64,000 nucleotides of DNA from Clostridiales bacterium (GTDB lineage Bacteria > Bacillota > Clostridia > Christensenellales > Aristaeellaceae), in NCBI GenBank assembly GCA_015056205.1, contig SVGS01000012.1, positions 1 through 64,000 of the forward strand. Reading direction: 5' to 3'. Under the pieces are notes generated by a model. That model ran no database searches. It had not been told where the DNA came from and saw only the letters and a program-made list of their open reading frames with translations. Position numbers and translations under genes: made by a program. Each line of letters starts with the position of its first letter. Positions within the stretch are counted from its first letter, which is position 1. This document shows positions 1 to 8,966 of the stretch, one piece after another.

Positions 1-120
1 TGGAAGTGTTGATATTCCTTGTGTTTGTGTGAAGTTTTCAAGGTGCAGATCCGAACCTGTGCCGGGTTATATCAATGGTCATACTGATAGCTGAGCATCA
101 TCAGGATGACCTTTTGACCC

Positions 121-1932
121 CTACATCTTGGTATTCAGCATCAGCATAAAGTTCTCGCCGTGATTGCTGTATGCCTCTCCGGTCTCTTTCACCGCCTGCC
201 GGAACTGGTCTCCCAGAATCCGGACAACCTGCTTGCTGACATTGTTGCCATACAGCATCCGGATCCGGTTGATATTCTTGATTTCAAGCCGGATGACCGA
301 GGCGGGGGCTTTCCGGGCAATGATCTCCCTCAGGTTTTCGGTCAGCTGATAGAAATTGCGCAGCCCGGTCGCGGAATCCATCACTTCCGGCGTCCCGTGA
401 TTGACGATATAGCCGGAGAAAACATCCGGTTCCCCGTCCCGCCCGTGATAAATACCGCCCCGGCAGGTGAGCTCCACATACTGCCCGTTCTTCCCCCGCG
501 CGCGGTAGCGGCAGTAATGATACTGCTTCCGCCGGGTCAGCACGGCCGTCACGTCATCCATGAATTCCTTTTCGTCATCCGGATGGATCATCACCCGCCA
601 GATTTCCGTAAAGTCCGCGATAAACTCGCTCTCAAAGCCGAAGAATTCACACATGGCGGGAGAAAGCCGGGTCACGTTGGTTTCCAGGTTCGTCAGGAAA
701 GGATAGAAGTTTTCACTGGTCAGGCACATGGCGTCGAAAACCCGGTCTGTCAGCCCCATCAGGTTCAGCTGCGTTCCGGAAGCGTGCGTCAGGCTCATGG
801 TCATCTCGCGCTTCAGCTCCGCTTTATTCCGGAACATCATATAATCCGCGACCCGCAGCACATCGCGAAGCGTATTGTACTGCGGATTGCTGACCGCGTA
901 ACCCATCGCCAGCTCAGGGGTGTGATTCCCTTTCTTTCCCTCTTCGATGCAGGCCTGCCGCAGCTCCCGCACATCCCGGATCACCGCGGATTCTTCCTGA
1001 TGCCGGTAGATCGCCAGAAAATCATCCCCGCCCATGCGGTAGATGTGTTCCGCTCCGCGAAGATGATCCGTCAGCAGCACGGCGATATGGCTGATGTACT
1101 CGTCTCCGGCCTGGTGACCGTAGAGACCGTTTACGGACCGCAGATTGTTGATATCGACAAAAAGGAAAATAAACGGAATCGTCTTGTCGCGGGCAAATTC
1201 CGCGTCATAGCTCATGATATCCCGTTCATAGCTGCTTCGGGCGCTCAGGCCGCTCAGCGCGTCGGTAATCGCTTTCCGCTCCAGGACAGCGGACGGATTC
1301 TCCAGGCTGAAGAAGAAGGCGACGGTAATCACGGTGATCGCGCCCCCGGTCATGAGCAGCTCTTTGATGAAAATCTGAGCTATCTCCGCCAGGACCAGAA
1401 AAATCAGCATCGGCATCAGCGAACTCTTGAAATACCGGCTCAGCTTCATCCGGTTCTGAATCATGATCAGCATGGACGCGATAAAATAAACAAACGCCAG
1501 AGCGTATCCGGCGCTGGGTCCGGAACCGACGCTGGCACTGGTACCGACAAAATCAGCGTATTCTGTTTTCAGCACCGTCACCAGCAGCACAGCATAGACG
1601 GCGATCGGCACGGCAAAATACCGGTACCATTTTTTCAGTCTGCCCTTGTAGAACAAGTCCAGCGTATAGATAAAGAAAGTATAGGCGTACAGAATGGCGG
1701 ACAGGAAAAACAGAATATGAAGCCCGTCGTTCACCCAGGCCGGGATCTCCGACCTGTGATTCACCGTCCACACGGTCACGCCGTCAAAAATCACATGCAG
1801 AACGGCAAAGGACAGCATCCGTTTAAAAATCAGGCTGTCCTTCCCCATCCGGTACAGTCGGGATATGAAAATCAGATAGAGGAGAATAACAAGGCATACC
1901 AGTTCTTCCCGAAGGATCAGAATCGGATACAC
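121..1932 (-). CDS. Membrane GGDEF-PAS protein with a cut-short second GGDEF domain
   Basis: A probable diguanylate cyclase that makes c-di-GMP at the membrane. The first ~210 residues hold about seven hydrophobic segments. A GGDEF domain follows with the active-site variant GGDDF at residues 301-305. A PAS domain (~425-520) contains the typical PAC-like stretch ending in DGEPDVFSGYI. Residues ~525-603 look like a second GGDEF domain whose signature is degenerate (HGENF) and which stops about 70 residues early at a TAG codon. The start is GTG with AGAGGA upstream. It lies 22 bp after the PHP gene and is probably co-transcribed with it. GGDDF is an accepted active variant in this family, so activity is likely but unproven. 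The early stop may be natural decay of a regulatory domain. Confidence 0.8.
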   Translation of the reverse strand: MYPILILREELVCLVILLYLIFISRLYRMGKDSLIFKRMLSFAVLHVIFDGVTVWTVNHRSEIPAWVNDGLHILFFLSAILYAYTFFIYTLDLFYKGRLKKWYRYFAVPIAVYAVLLVTVLKTEYADFVGTSASVGSGPSAGYALAFVYFIASMLIMIQNRMKLSRYFKSSLMPMLIFLVLAEIAQIFIKELLMTGGAITVITVAFFFSLENPSAVLERKAITDALSGLSARSSYERDIMSYDAEFARDKTIPFIFLFVDINNLRSVNGLYGHQAGDEYISHIAVLLTDHLRGAEHIYRMGGDDFLAIYRHQEESAVIRDVRELRQACIEEGKKGNHTPELAMGYAVSNPQYNTLRDVLRVADYMMFRNKAELKREMTMSLTHASGTQLNLMGLTDRVFDAMCLTSENFYPFLTNLETNVTRLSPAMCEFFGFESEFIADFTEIWRVMIHPDDEKEFMDDVTAVLTRRKQYHYCRYRARGKNGQYVELTCRGGIYHGRDGEPDVFSGYIVNHGTPEVMDSATGLRNFYQLTENLREIIARKAPASVIRLEIKNINRIRMLYGNNVSKQVVRILGDQFRQAVKETGEAYSNHGENFMLMLNTKM

Positions 1933-1954
1933 GGTGGGTTCATCCTCTCATCGC

Positions 1955-2746
1955 TCACCCCCGGGCGGAAAGCCACTGCCTGTCCGAGGGGATCGGCTGT
2001 TCATGCTCATCCAGCAGATAGGCTCTGTGCCGCTCATCCGGAAGAAACTCTGCCTCCGGAAAAAAGCGCTCTTCAGGAACCTGGAGCCCCACAGGTTCAT
2101 GGTTCAGAATTATTTTGACATATTCCAGAATATCTGTCAACTTTTTTTCCAGCCGGATCCCGAAGAGGGCTTTCGCCGGAGAATGATGATTATCGCTTCC
2201 GGCCGTCATCACCATTCCCTTCTCCCGGCCGTACCGCAGCGCCCGTGCATCGTCCAGCGGCTCGTTTCCCGCGTTGGCGGCTTCGATCCCGTCACAGTAT
2301 CCTTCCGCCAGCCGGATAATATTCATGTATCCCCGCATCCGGAAAGGATGGGCCTGAATCACGCAGCCCCCGGCGCGGTGAACCTCCTCCAGCTGCTGCC
2401 GCCGGGTCCAGTGCTCCATCTCCGGATGGTTCATCAGATAACGCGGATCCAGCCCGTAAATGAGGTATTCATCCCCCTCGTAATTCTGCTCCAGGCCAAA
2501 AAAGACATCCAGACCGATGCGGTCTCCTTCCGCCTTCGCGTCCTCATAGCCCGAACAGAAAAGACGGATCCTCTCCTCCCAGGGCAGGCTCCGGTCCACC
2601 GCTGTATTGCCCCCGAAGAAATGATCCGTCATGATAATCCCGGTATATCCCATTTCCTTATACCACCGGGCATGCTCCTTCCCGGTGCTGACCCCGCAGG
2701 CGCTCGCCTGGCAGGTGTGCATGTGTGTTTCATACAAAAAGGCCAT
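1955..2746 (-). CDS. PHP-domain phosphoesterase
   Basis: A 263-residue PHP (polymerase and histidinol phosphatase) domain protein, which binds metals and hydrolyses phosphoesters. Metal-ligand motifs are visible in order: THMHTCQ near the N-terminus, TDHFFG, GLEQNYEG, QAHPF and GSDNHHS. An open frame extends 11 codons further upstream, but the ATG at 2746 has GGGGGAG at good spacing and begins MAFLYETHMH, which fits PHP proteins. The substrate cannot be read from sequence. It is not the histidinol phosphatase, because that role is filled by the 4787-5554 gene at the end of the his operon. Confidence 0.82.
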   Translation of the reverse strand: MAFLYETHMHTCQASACGVSTGKEHARWYKEMGYTGIIMTDHFFGGNTAVDRSLPWEERIRLFCSGYEDAKAEGDRIGLDVFFGLEQNYEGDEYLIYGLDPRYLMNHPEMEHWTRRQQLEEVHRAGGCVIQAHPFRMRGYMNIIRLAEGYCDGIEAANAGNEPLDDARALRYGREKGMVMTAGSDNHHSPAKALFGIRLEKKLTDILEYVKIILNHEPVGLQVPEERFFPEAEFLPDERHRAYLLDEHEQPIPSDRQWLSARG

Positions 2747-2777
2747 TCTGCTTCTCCCCCCAGACGGAAAGCATATC

Positions 2778-2808
2778 AAAAAACCTGTCGCTCCGCAACA
2801 GGTTTTTT
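2778..2808 (-). terminator. Hairpin terminator after the vWA gene
   Basis: An 11-bp inverted repeat (AAAAAACCTGT / ACAGGTTTTTT) with a 9-nt loop and a T run on either strand. It lies between the vWA gene and the downstream PHP gene, so it should end or attenuate the vWA transcript. Confidence 0.8.
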
Positions 2809-2844
2809 GACGGTTATCCGCCTTTGGGCCCTTCTGCGCGCCGG

Positions 2845-4665
2845 TTATTCAGCCGACCGGCTCAGCAGTCCAGCCAGGTAAAGAAATTCCTCCTTGTACA
2901 CGTCCCCGGAAACCGCTCCGCAGTCCCGCAGCAGTTCCAGCACGGATTCCCAGGTCGCCGTTCCCTTCCACTCGCTGCCGCGCAGCAGCATGCCCGTCTC
3001 CGCCACGGCCGCCGCGAACTTCAGGTTATCCGACAGCGTTTCCGTCAGGCTGTCCGCCCGGACCGGAAACTCATACAGTCTGCTTTCGCTGCCCTCCGGC
3101 TCCTTGGCCCGGATGGCAATGGTCAGCATTTCACCGGTCTCCCCGGTTTCCGCGGCTCCGCCGTAGCGGCTGCCGGTTCCGCCGAAGTCAAAATCACTGC
3201 CGGCGGGCACGATCTCATAAAGAGCTGTCATCCGGTGTCCGCTGCCGATTTCGCCGCCGTCTTTGGCATCATTGGCGAAGTCCTCCGCCGCCATCAGCCG
3301 GTCTTCATAGCCGATCAGCCGGTAGCCTGCCACCAGCGCGGGATTGAAGTCCACCTGAATCTTGACATCCTTCGCCACGGTCTGGAAAGCGCCGCCGCCC
3401 TCCGTCACCAGCGCCTTGCGCGCCTCATGAATGCTGTCGATGTACCAGCAGTTTCCGTCGCCGTAATCCGCCAGCGCCTCCATCTTGTTGTCCTTATAGT
3501 TTCCCATCCCGAAGCCCAGACAGGTCAGCGCGATCCCGCTCTTTTTCTTTTCCTCAGCCAGCCGGGCCAGATCTCCTTCGCTGGTCACTCCCACATTCAG
3601 ATCCCCATCCGTAGCCAGCAGAATCCGGTTGATTCCGCCTTCCTTCCGGTATTTCTCCGCAATCTCATACGCCCGCAGAATCCCGGCGGAGCCGTTGGTG
3701 GATCCGTGCGCTTCCAGCTCGCTGATGGCTTCCATGATCCTGGTTTTCTCGGAGGCCGGCACGCCTTCGATGATCACCCGGTCCGAACTCGCATAGGTTA
3801 CGATGGACACCGTATCCTCCGCCTTCAGTTCGTCCAGCAGCAGCAGGAAAGCCCGCTTGACCAGATCCAGACGGTCTGCTCCGTGCATGCTTCCGGAGGT
3901 ATCGATCAGGAAGACCAGGTTGTGCGGCGCCCGTTCCTCTTCCGGAATTTCCTTCGCCTGCAGGCCGATCAGCAGCAGCCGGGTCTTTTCATTCCAGGGG
4001 CAGGGCGCGTATTCAACGGTCACGCCAAAGGGTTCCCCGCCCGTCGGGGCGGCATAATCATAGTGGAAATAGTTCAGCAGCTCTTCCACGCGGATACTGT
4101 CCGGCGGCACCGTCTTTCCCGCCAGCACCCTGCGCCGGAACTGGGCGTAGGAACTGGTATCCACATCCGCGGCAAAGGTGGAAAGCGGCGAGGCGGCCGT
4201 GCTGACGAATCCGTTGCTCACAAAATGGCTGTATTCATCCGTATTCCATTCCGGCCTGGCGTTGGATTTGGACGCCCCGGCCATGGGAGCCACCGCGGTC
4301 GATTCATAGGCGCCGGCCTCTTCCATCACCATATAATCCCCTTCCGCATCCTCATAGACCCAGGAAGGTTCCTGATAAGGCTTTGTTTCCGTCTTCAGCT
4401 CCTCCATCGTCCGCGCGTCGGCCATCCCGGTGGCCAGCAGCCCGTGGTACCGCTGGAATTTCATCAGTGCCTGTTCGGTCTCCTGATCAAAAATCCCGTC
4501 CGGTTCACGGTCCAGATAGTTCAGTTCCTTCAGCCGGGTCTGAATCCACTGCACCGTCTCTCCGGTATCCCCGTTTCTCCAGATCCGGTTTTCCTCCGCC
4601 AGGATGCCGGAGATCATACCCATCATGACGCACAGCGTCAGCAGAACCGCCAGCAGCTTCTTCAT
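2845..4665 (-). CDS. Secreted vWA-domain protein (YfbK type) with peptidoglycan-binding domain
   Basis: A 606-residue exported protein. A signal peptide covers residues 1-23. A peptidoglycan-binding type 1 domain (~28-90) carries the TGETVQWIQ and DGIFDQETEQAL pattern. A YfbK-like N-terminal module (~155-205, TFAADVDTSSYAQFR) precedes a von Willebrand A domain whose MIDAS motif DTSGS is at 255-259. A DUF3520-type C-terminal region follows. YfbK-like proteins are widespread and of unclear function. The added cell-wall-binding domain suggests attachment to peptidoglycan outside the membrane. The start has a clear GGAGAGGAG site. The upstream region carries an ECF-type rather than sigma-A-type promoter match. 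Confidence 0.85.
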   Translation of the reverse strand: MKKLLAVLLTLCVMMGMISGILAEENRIWRNGDTGETVQWIQTRLKELNYLDREPDGIFDQETEQALMKFQRYHGLLATGMADARTMEELKTETKPYQEPSWVYEDAEGDYMVMEEAGAYESTAVAPMAGASKSNARPEWNTDEYSHFVSNGFVSTAASPLSTFAADVDTSSYAQFRRRVLAGKTVPPDSIRVEELLNYFHYDYAAPTGGEPFGVTVEYAPCPWNEKTRLLLIGLQAKEIPEEERAPHNLVFLIDTSGSMHGADRLDLVKRAFLLLLDELKAEDTVSIVTYASSDRVIIEGVPASEKTRIMEAISELEAHGSTNGSAGILRAYEIAEKYRKEGGINRILLATDGDLNVGVTSEGDLARLAEEKKKSGIALTCLGFGMGNYKDNKMEALADYGDGNCWYIDSIHEARKALVTEGGGAFQTVAKDVKIQVDFNPALVAGYRLIGYEDRLMAAEDFANDAKDGGEIGSGHRMTALYEIVPAGSDFDFGGTGSRYGGAAETGETGEMLTIAIRAKEPEGSESRLYEFPVRADSLTETLSDNLKFAAAVAETGMLLRGSEWKGTATWESVLELLRDCGAVSGDVYKEEFLYLAGLLSRSAE

Positions 4666-4722
4666 TCTTCTTTTCTCCTCTCCGGCGGCCCGCTTTCTGC
4701 TTCCCGGCCGCCCGTCACTCAG

Positions 4723-4750
4723 TCAGACGATGCTTTTTCCGAAAAGTTCC
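4723..4750 (-). promoter_or_regulatory. Candidate ECF-sigma promoter of the vWA gene
   Basis: On the minus strand GGAACTT is followed after 15 nt by GTCTGA, close to the extracytoplasmic-function sigma consensus (GGAACTT-N15/16-TCTRA). It lies about 58 nt upstream of the vWA start. No sigma-A pair was seen in this gap. Confidence 0.45.
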
Positions 4751-4760
4751 CGTTCGGATG

Positions 4761-4795
4761 AAAAAAAAGAAGAGCAGGCCGGAGCCTTACTCTTC
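4761..4795 (-). terminator. his operon terminator overlapping the hisJ stop
   Basis: A GAAGAG-AGG / CCT-CTCTTC stem with a small bulge and a CTCCGG loop is followed by eight T residues on the minus strand. Its left arm contains the last codons and stop of hisJ. Confidence 0.75.
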
Positions 4796-5554
4796 CGCTT
4801 CTTCCGCGTACCCTTCCAGTTCTTCCAGAATCGGTTCAAATCCGTAGGCGATGTTTTCCTTCTGATGCGCGTCGCTGGCCGGAATCATCGTACCGCCGTT
4901 CCGGGCAATGTATTCCCGGATCTCGCGGGCCGGATAGGGTTCCGTCCGGTATCCCCGGGACATGGCGCCGGTGTTGACTTCGAATATCGCGCCCTTGTCC
5001 AGCAGCCTGTCCGCTGCCTGCTGCCAGGCCTTCACATACCTCGGATGAGCGGTGTCGAACCAGCACTGCTGCTCGTTGAACTTGGTGATCAGATCAAAAT
5101 GCCCGACAATTTCGCAGCCGGTCTTCTCCATCACCTGGCCGACCAGTCCGAAATAATCCTCCGCCAGGGCGTACCAGTCTCCCTGATAATACTTCTCCAC
5201 ATCCGCGGCCAGCCGCTCCGGCGTCCAGTCCACGATGATATAATGCCCGTCCGGCATCCGGACGGCATGCACGGAGCCGATGACATAATCATACTCCTGC
5301 GTGTCGTCGGAATAATAATCCCGTTCCAGCCCGCAGAGCACCCGGATCCGGTCCGCGTATTTTTTCTTCAGTGCTTCTATTTCCTTCCGGTAGGCCCGCG
5401 TTCCCTCCGGGGTCATCGCGCACTCGTCATACGCCGCGTGGGAATGATCGGAGATTCCCACGCAGTCCAGTCCTTTTTCAATGGCGGTAAGAATCATATC
5501 CTCCGCCACGTTCTTTCCGTCCGAGTAAATGGTATGCATGTGCAAATCCCGCAT
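4787..5554 (-). CDS. hisJ: Histidinol-phosphatase, PHP family
   Basis: Hydrolyses L-histidinol phosphate to histidinol, the eighth step of histidine synthesis. The 255-residue product has the PHP motifs DLHMHTIYSDGK at the N-terminus, SDHSH, GLERDYYS, IGSVHAV, VGHFD and PASDAHQ, which supply the metal ligands. Its position as the last gene of the his operon, 51 bp after hisIE, settles the substrate, since the operon has no other histidinol phosphatase (HisB here is the monofunctional dehydratase). A terminator overlaps its stop codon. Confidence 0.9.
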   Translation of the reverse strand: MRDLHMHTIYSDGKNVAEDMILTAIEKGLDCVGISDHSHAAYDECAMTPEGTRAYRKEIEALKKKYADRIRVLCGLERDYYSDDTQEYDYVIGSVHAVRMPDGHYIIVDWTPERLAADVEKYYQGDWYALAEDYFGLVGQVMEKTGCEIVGHFDLITKFNEQQCWFDTAHPRYVKAWQQAADRLLDKGAIFEVNTGAMSRGYRTEPYPAREIREYIARNGGTMIPASDAHQKENIAYGFEPILEELEGYAEEAEE

Positions 5555-5605
5555 AACTGTATCCGCTCCTGTTTTCTGGCCGTTCCCGGAATACGCTGCG
5601 GGAGT

Positions 5606-6253
5606 TCAGGTCATTTTTTCCTGCTTGACCTTGTGATCGATAACATGGCGGCCGGCCAGCTCCCGGTGAATATCCTCCAGGCTGATCCCGGCTTCGATCA
5701 TCAGTACCATCACATGGTAGGTCAGATCCGCTATCTCGTAGATGGTTTCCTTTTTGTCCCGGTCCTTGGCGGCGATAATCACCTCGGTGGATTCCTCCCC
5801 CACCTTCTTCAGGATTTTATCCAGTCCCTTCTGGAACAGATAGGTGGTATAGGATCCTTCCTTCCCCTCGGTCTTCCGTCCCCGGATCAGCTCCATCAGC
5901 CCGTTGAGCGAAAAAGGATGCCGCTCGTCGCTTTCCCAGATCAGGTCATTGAAGCAGCTTTCCGCGCCCGTATGGCAGGCCGGGCCGTCCTTTTCCACCA
6001 GCACCAGCAGCGCGTCCCGGTCACAGTCCGCGGTGATGGACACGATATGCTGATAATTACCGCTGGTTTCACCTTTCAGCCACAGCTCCTGCCGGCTTCT
6101 GCTCCAGAAGCAGGTCAGTCCCTTTTCCATGGAAATCCGCAGGCTCTCCCGGTTCATATAGGCCAAGGTCAGTACCTTTCCGTTCTCCGCGTCCGCCACA
6201 ACGGCCGGAATCAGCCCGTTTTCATCAAATTTCAGTTCATCCGCCCGGATCAT
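5606..6253 (-). CDS. hisIE: Bifunctional phosphoribosyl-AMP cyclohydrolase / phosphoribosyl-ATP pyrophosphatase
   Basis: Carries out steps 2 and 3 of histidine synthesis. The N-terminal HisI half (~1-110) has the zinc/metal site pattern around [10 protein letters not shown] and [12 protein letters not shown]. The C-terminal HisE half (~115-215) has [14 protein letters not shown] and [13 protein letters not shown]. At 215 residues it is the usual size for the fused enzyme. It lies 18 bp downstream of hisF with a GAGGAGG ribosome binding site, in the his operon. Confidence 0.95.
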   Translation of the reverse strand: MIRADELKFDENGLIPAVVADAENGKVLTLAYMNRESLRISMEKGLTCFWSRSRQELWLKGETSGNYQHIVSITADCDRDALLVLVEKDGPACHTGAESCFNDLIWESDERHPFSLNGLMELIRGRKTEGKEGSYTTYLFQKGLDKILKKVGEESTEVIIAAKDRDKKETIYEIADLTYHVMVLMIEAGISLEDIHRELAGRHVIDHKVKQEKMT

Positions 6254-6271
6254 GTGATCTTCCTCCTCTGA

Positions 6272-7030
6272 TTATATTCTGGCGGGAATTCCGTTTGCCC
6301 TCATCAGCCGTTTGAGTTCCTCGATTTTCACCTCTCCGAAGTGGAAAATCGAGGCGGCCAGCCCCGCGTCCACCCCGGGCAGCGTCCGGAAAAGGGTCAG
6401 AAAATCCTCCATGCGCCCCGCTCCGCCGCTGGCGATCACAGGCACCCGCACCGCTTCGCAGACCTTTTCCAGCAGCTCCAGATCGAATCCCTGCCGGACG
6501 CCGTCCGTATCCATGGAATTGACGACCACCTCTCCCGCGCCGTCTCCGACGCACCGGCGGATCCACTCAATCGCTTCCATGCCGGTGTTCTCCCGTCCTC
6601 CTTTGGCGAAGATCCGGAAAACGCCGTCCACCCGTTTGACATCCACGCTCAGGACCACGCACTGGTCCCCGTACAGCTTCGCGGCCTTTCCGACCAGCGA
6701 AGGATCCCGGATCGCCCCCGAATTGACGGAAACCTTATCCGCGCCGCACTTCAGCACACGGTCAAAATCCGCCGTCGTATTGATTCCGCCGCCGACGGTC
6801 AGCGGGATAAACACCGTCCGGGCCGTCTCGGTCAGAATATCCGTGAACAGGGCCCGTCCCTCGGCGGAAGCCGTGATATCGTAGAATACCAGCTCGTCCG
6901 CTCCGTTCTCGCTGTAGTACTGCGCCAGCTCCACCGGGGAGGCCACATCTCCCAGGCCCTGAAACTGAACGCCTTTCACAACCCGGCCGTCCCGCACATC
7001 CAGGCAGGGTATAATCCGTTTCGTAATCAT
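6272..7030 (-). CDS. hisF: Imidazole glycerol phosphate synthase subunit HisF
   Basis: Cyclase subunit that uses ammonia from HisH to form imidazole glycerol phosphate and AICAR. The 252-residue TIM barrel starts MITKRIIPCLDVRDGRVVKG, with the catalytic Asp in CLDV and the phosphate-binding loops VGGGI and ASGGAG. The frame stays open 117 codons upstream, but those codons lie within hisA. The real start is the ATG at 7030, which overlaps the hisA stop (ATGA) and so is translationally coupled. Confidence 0.96.
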   Translation of the reverse strand: MITKRIIPCLDVRDGRVVKGVQFQGLGDVASPVELAQYYSENGADELVFYDITASAEGRALFTDILTETARTVFIPLTVGGGINTTADFDRVLKCGADKVSVNSGAIRDPSLVGKAAKLYGDQCVVLSVDVKRVDGVFRIFAKGGRENTGMEAIEWIRRCVGDGAGEVVVNSMDTDGVRQGFDLELLEKVCEAVRVPVIASGGAGRMEDFLTLFRTLPGVDAGLAASIFHFGEVKIEELKRLMRANGIPARI

Positions 7031-7737
7031 GCTTCTCTGACCGCTTCCTTCAGATTGATGGCTCCGGTATAGTAGGCCTTTCCGATGATGGCTCCGTACA
7101 GCCCCAGATCCCGCAGCGCCCGGATGTCCTCCAGCGTGGAGACGCCTCCGCTGGCGGTAATCTGCAGCTTCAGCTGCTCCGATAAGGTCCGGTACATTTC
7201 CCGGTTGGTTCCCCGCATGGCTCCGTCCCTGGAAATATCGGTACAGATCAGGGTCTGCACGCCGATTTCCGCCATTTTCCGGCAGAAGGGAAGCAGCTGC
7301 AGCCCGGACTGTTCCGTCCAGCCCCGGATGGCCACACAGCCGTCCCGTACATCCACCCCCACGGCGATCCGGTTTCCCCACCGGTCCACCGCGTCGCGCA
7401 GAAAGCGTTCATCCTCCACCGCGGCCGTTCCCAGGATCACCCGGTCCATTCCGGCTTCCAGATAGGTTTTCACCGTTTCCGCGCTTCGGATTCCTCCGCC
7501 GATTTCGCAGAAAAGGCCGCTTTCCTTCCGGATGCGCAGCGCCGTTTCCAGGTTCGGCGTTTCCCCGGTCCGGGCCCCCTCCAGGTCGACCAGGTGCGCG
7601 TGGGTCGCTCCCTGGGCGGCAAAGTCCCGGGCTACCTCCTCCGGATGATCGCTGTACACCGTCATCTGCTGATAATCGCCTTTGTACAGCCGGACAGCCC
7701 GGCCTTCATACAGATCGATTGCCGGAAACAGAATCAT
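7027..7737 (-). CDS. hisA: ProFAR isomerase HisA
   Basis: Amadori isomerase of histidine synthesis, a 236-residue TIM barrel paralogous to HisF. Visible are the N-terminal catalytic region ILFPAIDLYEGRAVRL, the EIGGGIRS phosphate loop and TDISRDGAM with the second catalytic Asp. ATGA overlaps occur at both ends: its start overlaps the hisH stop and its stop overlaps the hisF start. Confidence 0.96.
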   Translation of the reverse strand: MILFPAIDLYEGRAVRLYKGDYQQMTVYSDHPEEVARDFAAQGATHAHLVDLEGARTGETPNLETALRIRKESGLFCEIGGGIRSAETVKTYLEAGMDRVILGTAAVEDERFLRDAVDRWGNRIAVGVDVRDGCVAIRGWTEQSGLQLLPFCRKMAEIGVQTLICTDISRDGAMRGTNREMYRTLSEQLKLQITASGGVSTLEDIRALRDLGLYGAIIGKAYYTGAINLKEAVREA

Positions 7738-8354
7738 TCGCTTTTCACCTCACAGAAGGCCTGCAGAATCGCCAGCCCGGTTTTGCCGCTTTTTTCCGGA
7801 TGAAACTGGCATCCGAAGACGGAGCCCTTCCAGACGCAGGCCGTCAGTTCCGCCCCGTATTCCGTTGTCGCCGCCAGGGAGTCCTCACAGCCCGCGGCGC
7901 TGTAGGAATGAACGAAATAAACGTATTCTCCCTCGCGGATTTTCCGGAACAGCGGGCATTCCGGCTTCTGAAAAATCAGCGCGTTCCATCCCATCTGGGG
8001 AATTTTCAGCCCCTGAGGAATCCGTTCCGCGATCGGCCGGATCTCCCCGCGCAGGAGGCCCAGCCCCGGATGCTCTCCGTATTCCAGGCTTCGTTCGAAC
8101 AAAAGCTGCATGCCCAGGCAGATTCCCATCAGCGGCTTTCCCGCCTCCGCCACGGCCCGCACGGTCTGATCGAGGCCGCTTTCGCGCAGCTTTTCCGCCG
8201 CGTCCGCAAATGCGCCGACTCCGGGCAGAATGACCCGGTCCGCCCGCAGAATGCTCTCCGGATCCGCCGTCACCTCAGCCTCCTGCCCGATCGCGCCGAA
8301 GGACGACTGCAGCGAAAACAGGTTTCCTACGCCGTAATCCACAATGGCGACCAA
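7734..8354 (-). CDS. hisH: Imidazole glycerol phosphate synthase subunit HisH
   Basis: Glutamine amidotransferase that channels ammonia to HisF. The class I triad is visible: the nucleophile Cys in MGICLGMQLLF and the His and Glu in GCQFHPEKSG. At 206 residues it is full length. The start appears to be TTG directly after the hisB stop (TAATTG), with AAAGGAG 8 nt upstream. No ATG or GTG gives a full N-terminus (VAIVDYGVGN). Confidence 0.94.
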   Translation of the reverse strand: MVAIVDYGVGNLFSLQSSFGAIGQEAEVTADPESILRADRVILPGVGAFADAAEKLRESGLDQTVRAVAEAGKPLMGICLGMQLLFERSLEYGEHPGLGLLRGEIRPIAERIPQGLKIPQMGWNALIFQKPECPLFRKIREGEYVYFVHSYSAAGCEDSLAATTEYGAELTACVWKGSVFGCQFHPEKSGKTGLAILQAFCEVKSE

Positions 8355-8942
8355 TTACAGCACTCCTTTCGTGGAAGGGATCTCTCCCTCGCATTCCGGA
8401 TCGATGGCCGCCGCTGTCCGCAGGCTGCGGGCCACGCTTTTAAAAGCGCCTTCTATAATATGATGGCTGTTTTTCCCGGCCATCTGCTTCAGGTGCAGCG
8501 TACAGCGGGCATTCCGGGCAAACGCGATGAAAAACTCCTCCGCCAGCTCCGTATCGAAGGTTCCCACCTTCTCCGCCGGAATCTGAAGATCCCAGACCAG
8601 CATCCCGCGGCCGGACAGATCCACCGCGCTGAGGATCAGCGCCTCATCCATGGGCAGGAGGGTGCTGCCGTAGCGCACGATCCCCCGTTTGTCGCCCAGC
8701 GCCCTGTCAAACGCCTCTCCCAGGGCGATCCCGATGTCTTCTGTGCTGTGATGATCGTCCACCCGGGTATCCCCTTTGCAGTGGACCGTCAGGTCAAACC
8801 GCCCATGCCGGGCCAGCAGGGTCAGCATATGATCCAGAAACCCGATGCCGCTGTCGATTTCGCTCTTTCCTGTCCCGTCCAGCTCCAGCCGGACCCGGAT
8901 ATCCGTTTCTCCGGTTTTTCTGTTGATTTCCGCCTGCCGCAT
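8355..8942 (-). CDS. hisB: Imidazoleglycerol-phosphate dehydratase HisB
   Basis: Manganese enzyme that dehydrates imidazole glycerol phosphate to imidazole acetol phosphate. The 195-residue product is the monofunctional form without an attached phosphatase domain. Metal-binding motifs FLDHML, DDHHSTEDIGIALG and KNSHHIIEGAFK are intact. Its stop codon abuts the TTG start of hisH. Confidence 0.96.
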   Translation of the reverse strand: MRQAEINRKTGETDIRVRLELDGTGKSEIDSGIGFLDHMLTLLARHGRFDLTVHCKGDTRVDDHHSTEDIGIALGEAFDRALGDKRGIVRYGSTLLPMDEALILSAVDLSGRGMLVWDLQIPAEKVGTFDTELAEEFFIAFARNARCTLHLKQMAGKNSHHIIEGAFKSVARSLRTAAAIDPECEGEIPSTKGVL

Positions 8943-8966
8943 GCTTTCGCTCCTTCTCCGTCCCGT

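Noticed and set aside
160-2118. 652-codon plus-strand open frame
   Set aside because: Shadow of the GGDEF and PHP genes on the minus strand. Its composition (Pro/Arg/His-rich) and lack of any domain are typical of antisense frames in GC-rich DNA. The same applies to the long plus-strand frames at 2725-4761, 4604-6271, 7719-10013, 16184-17923, 18206-20488 and 21944-24502.
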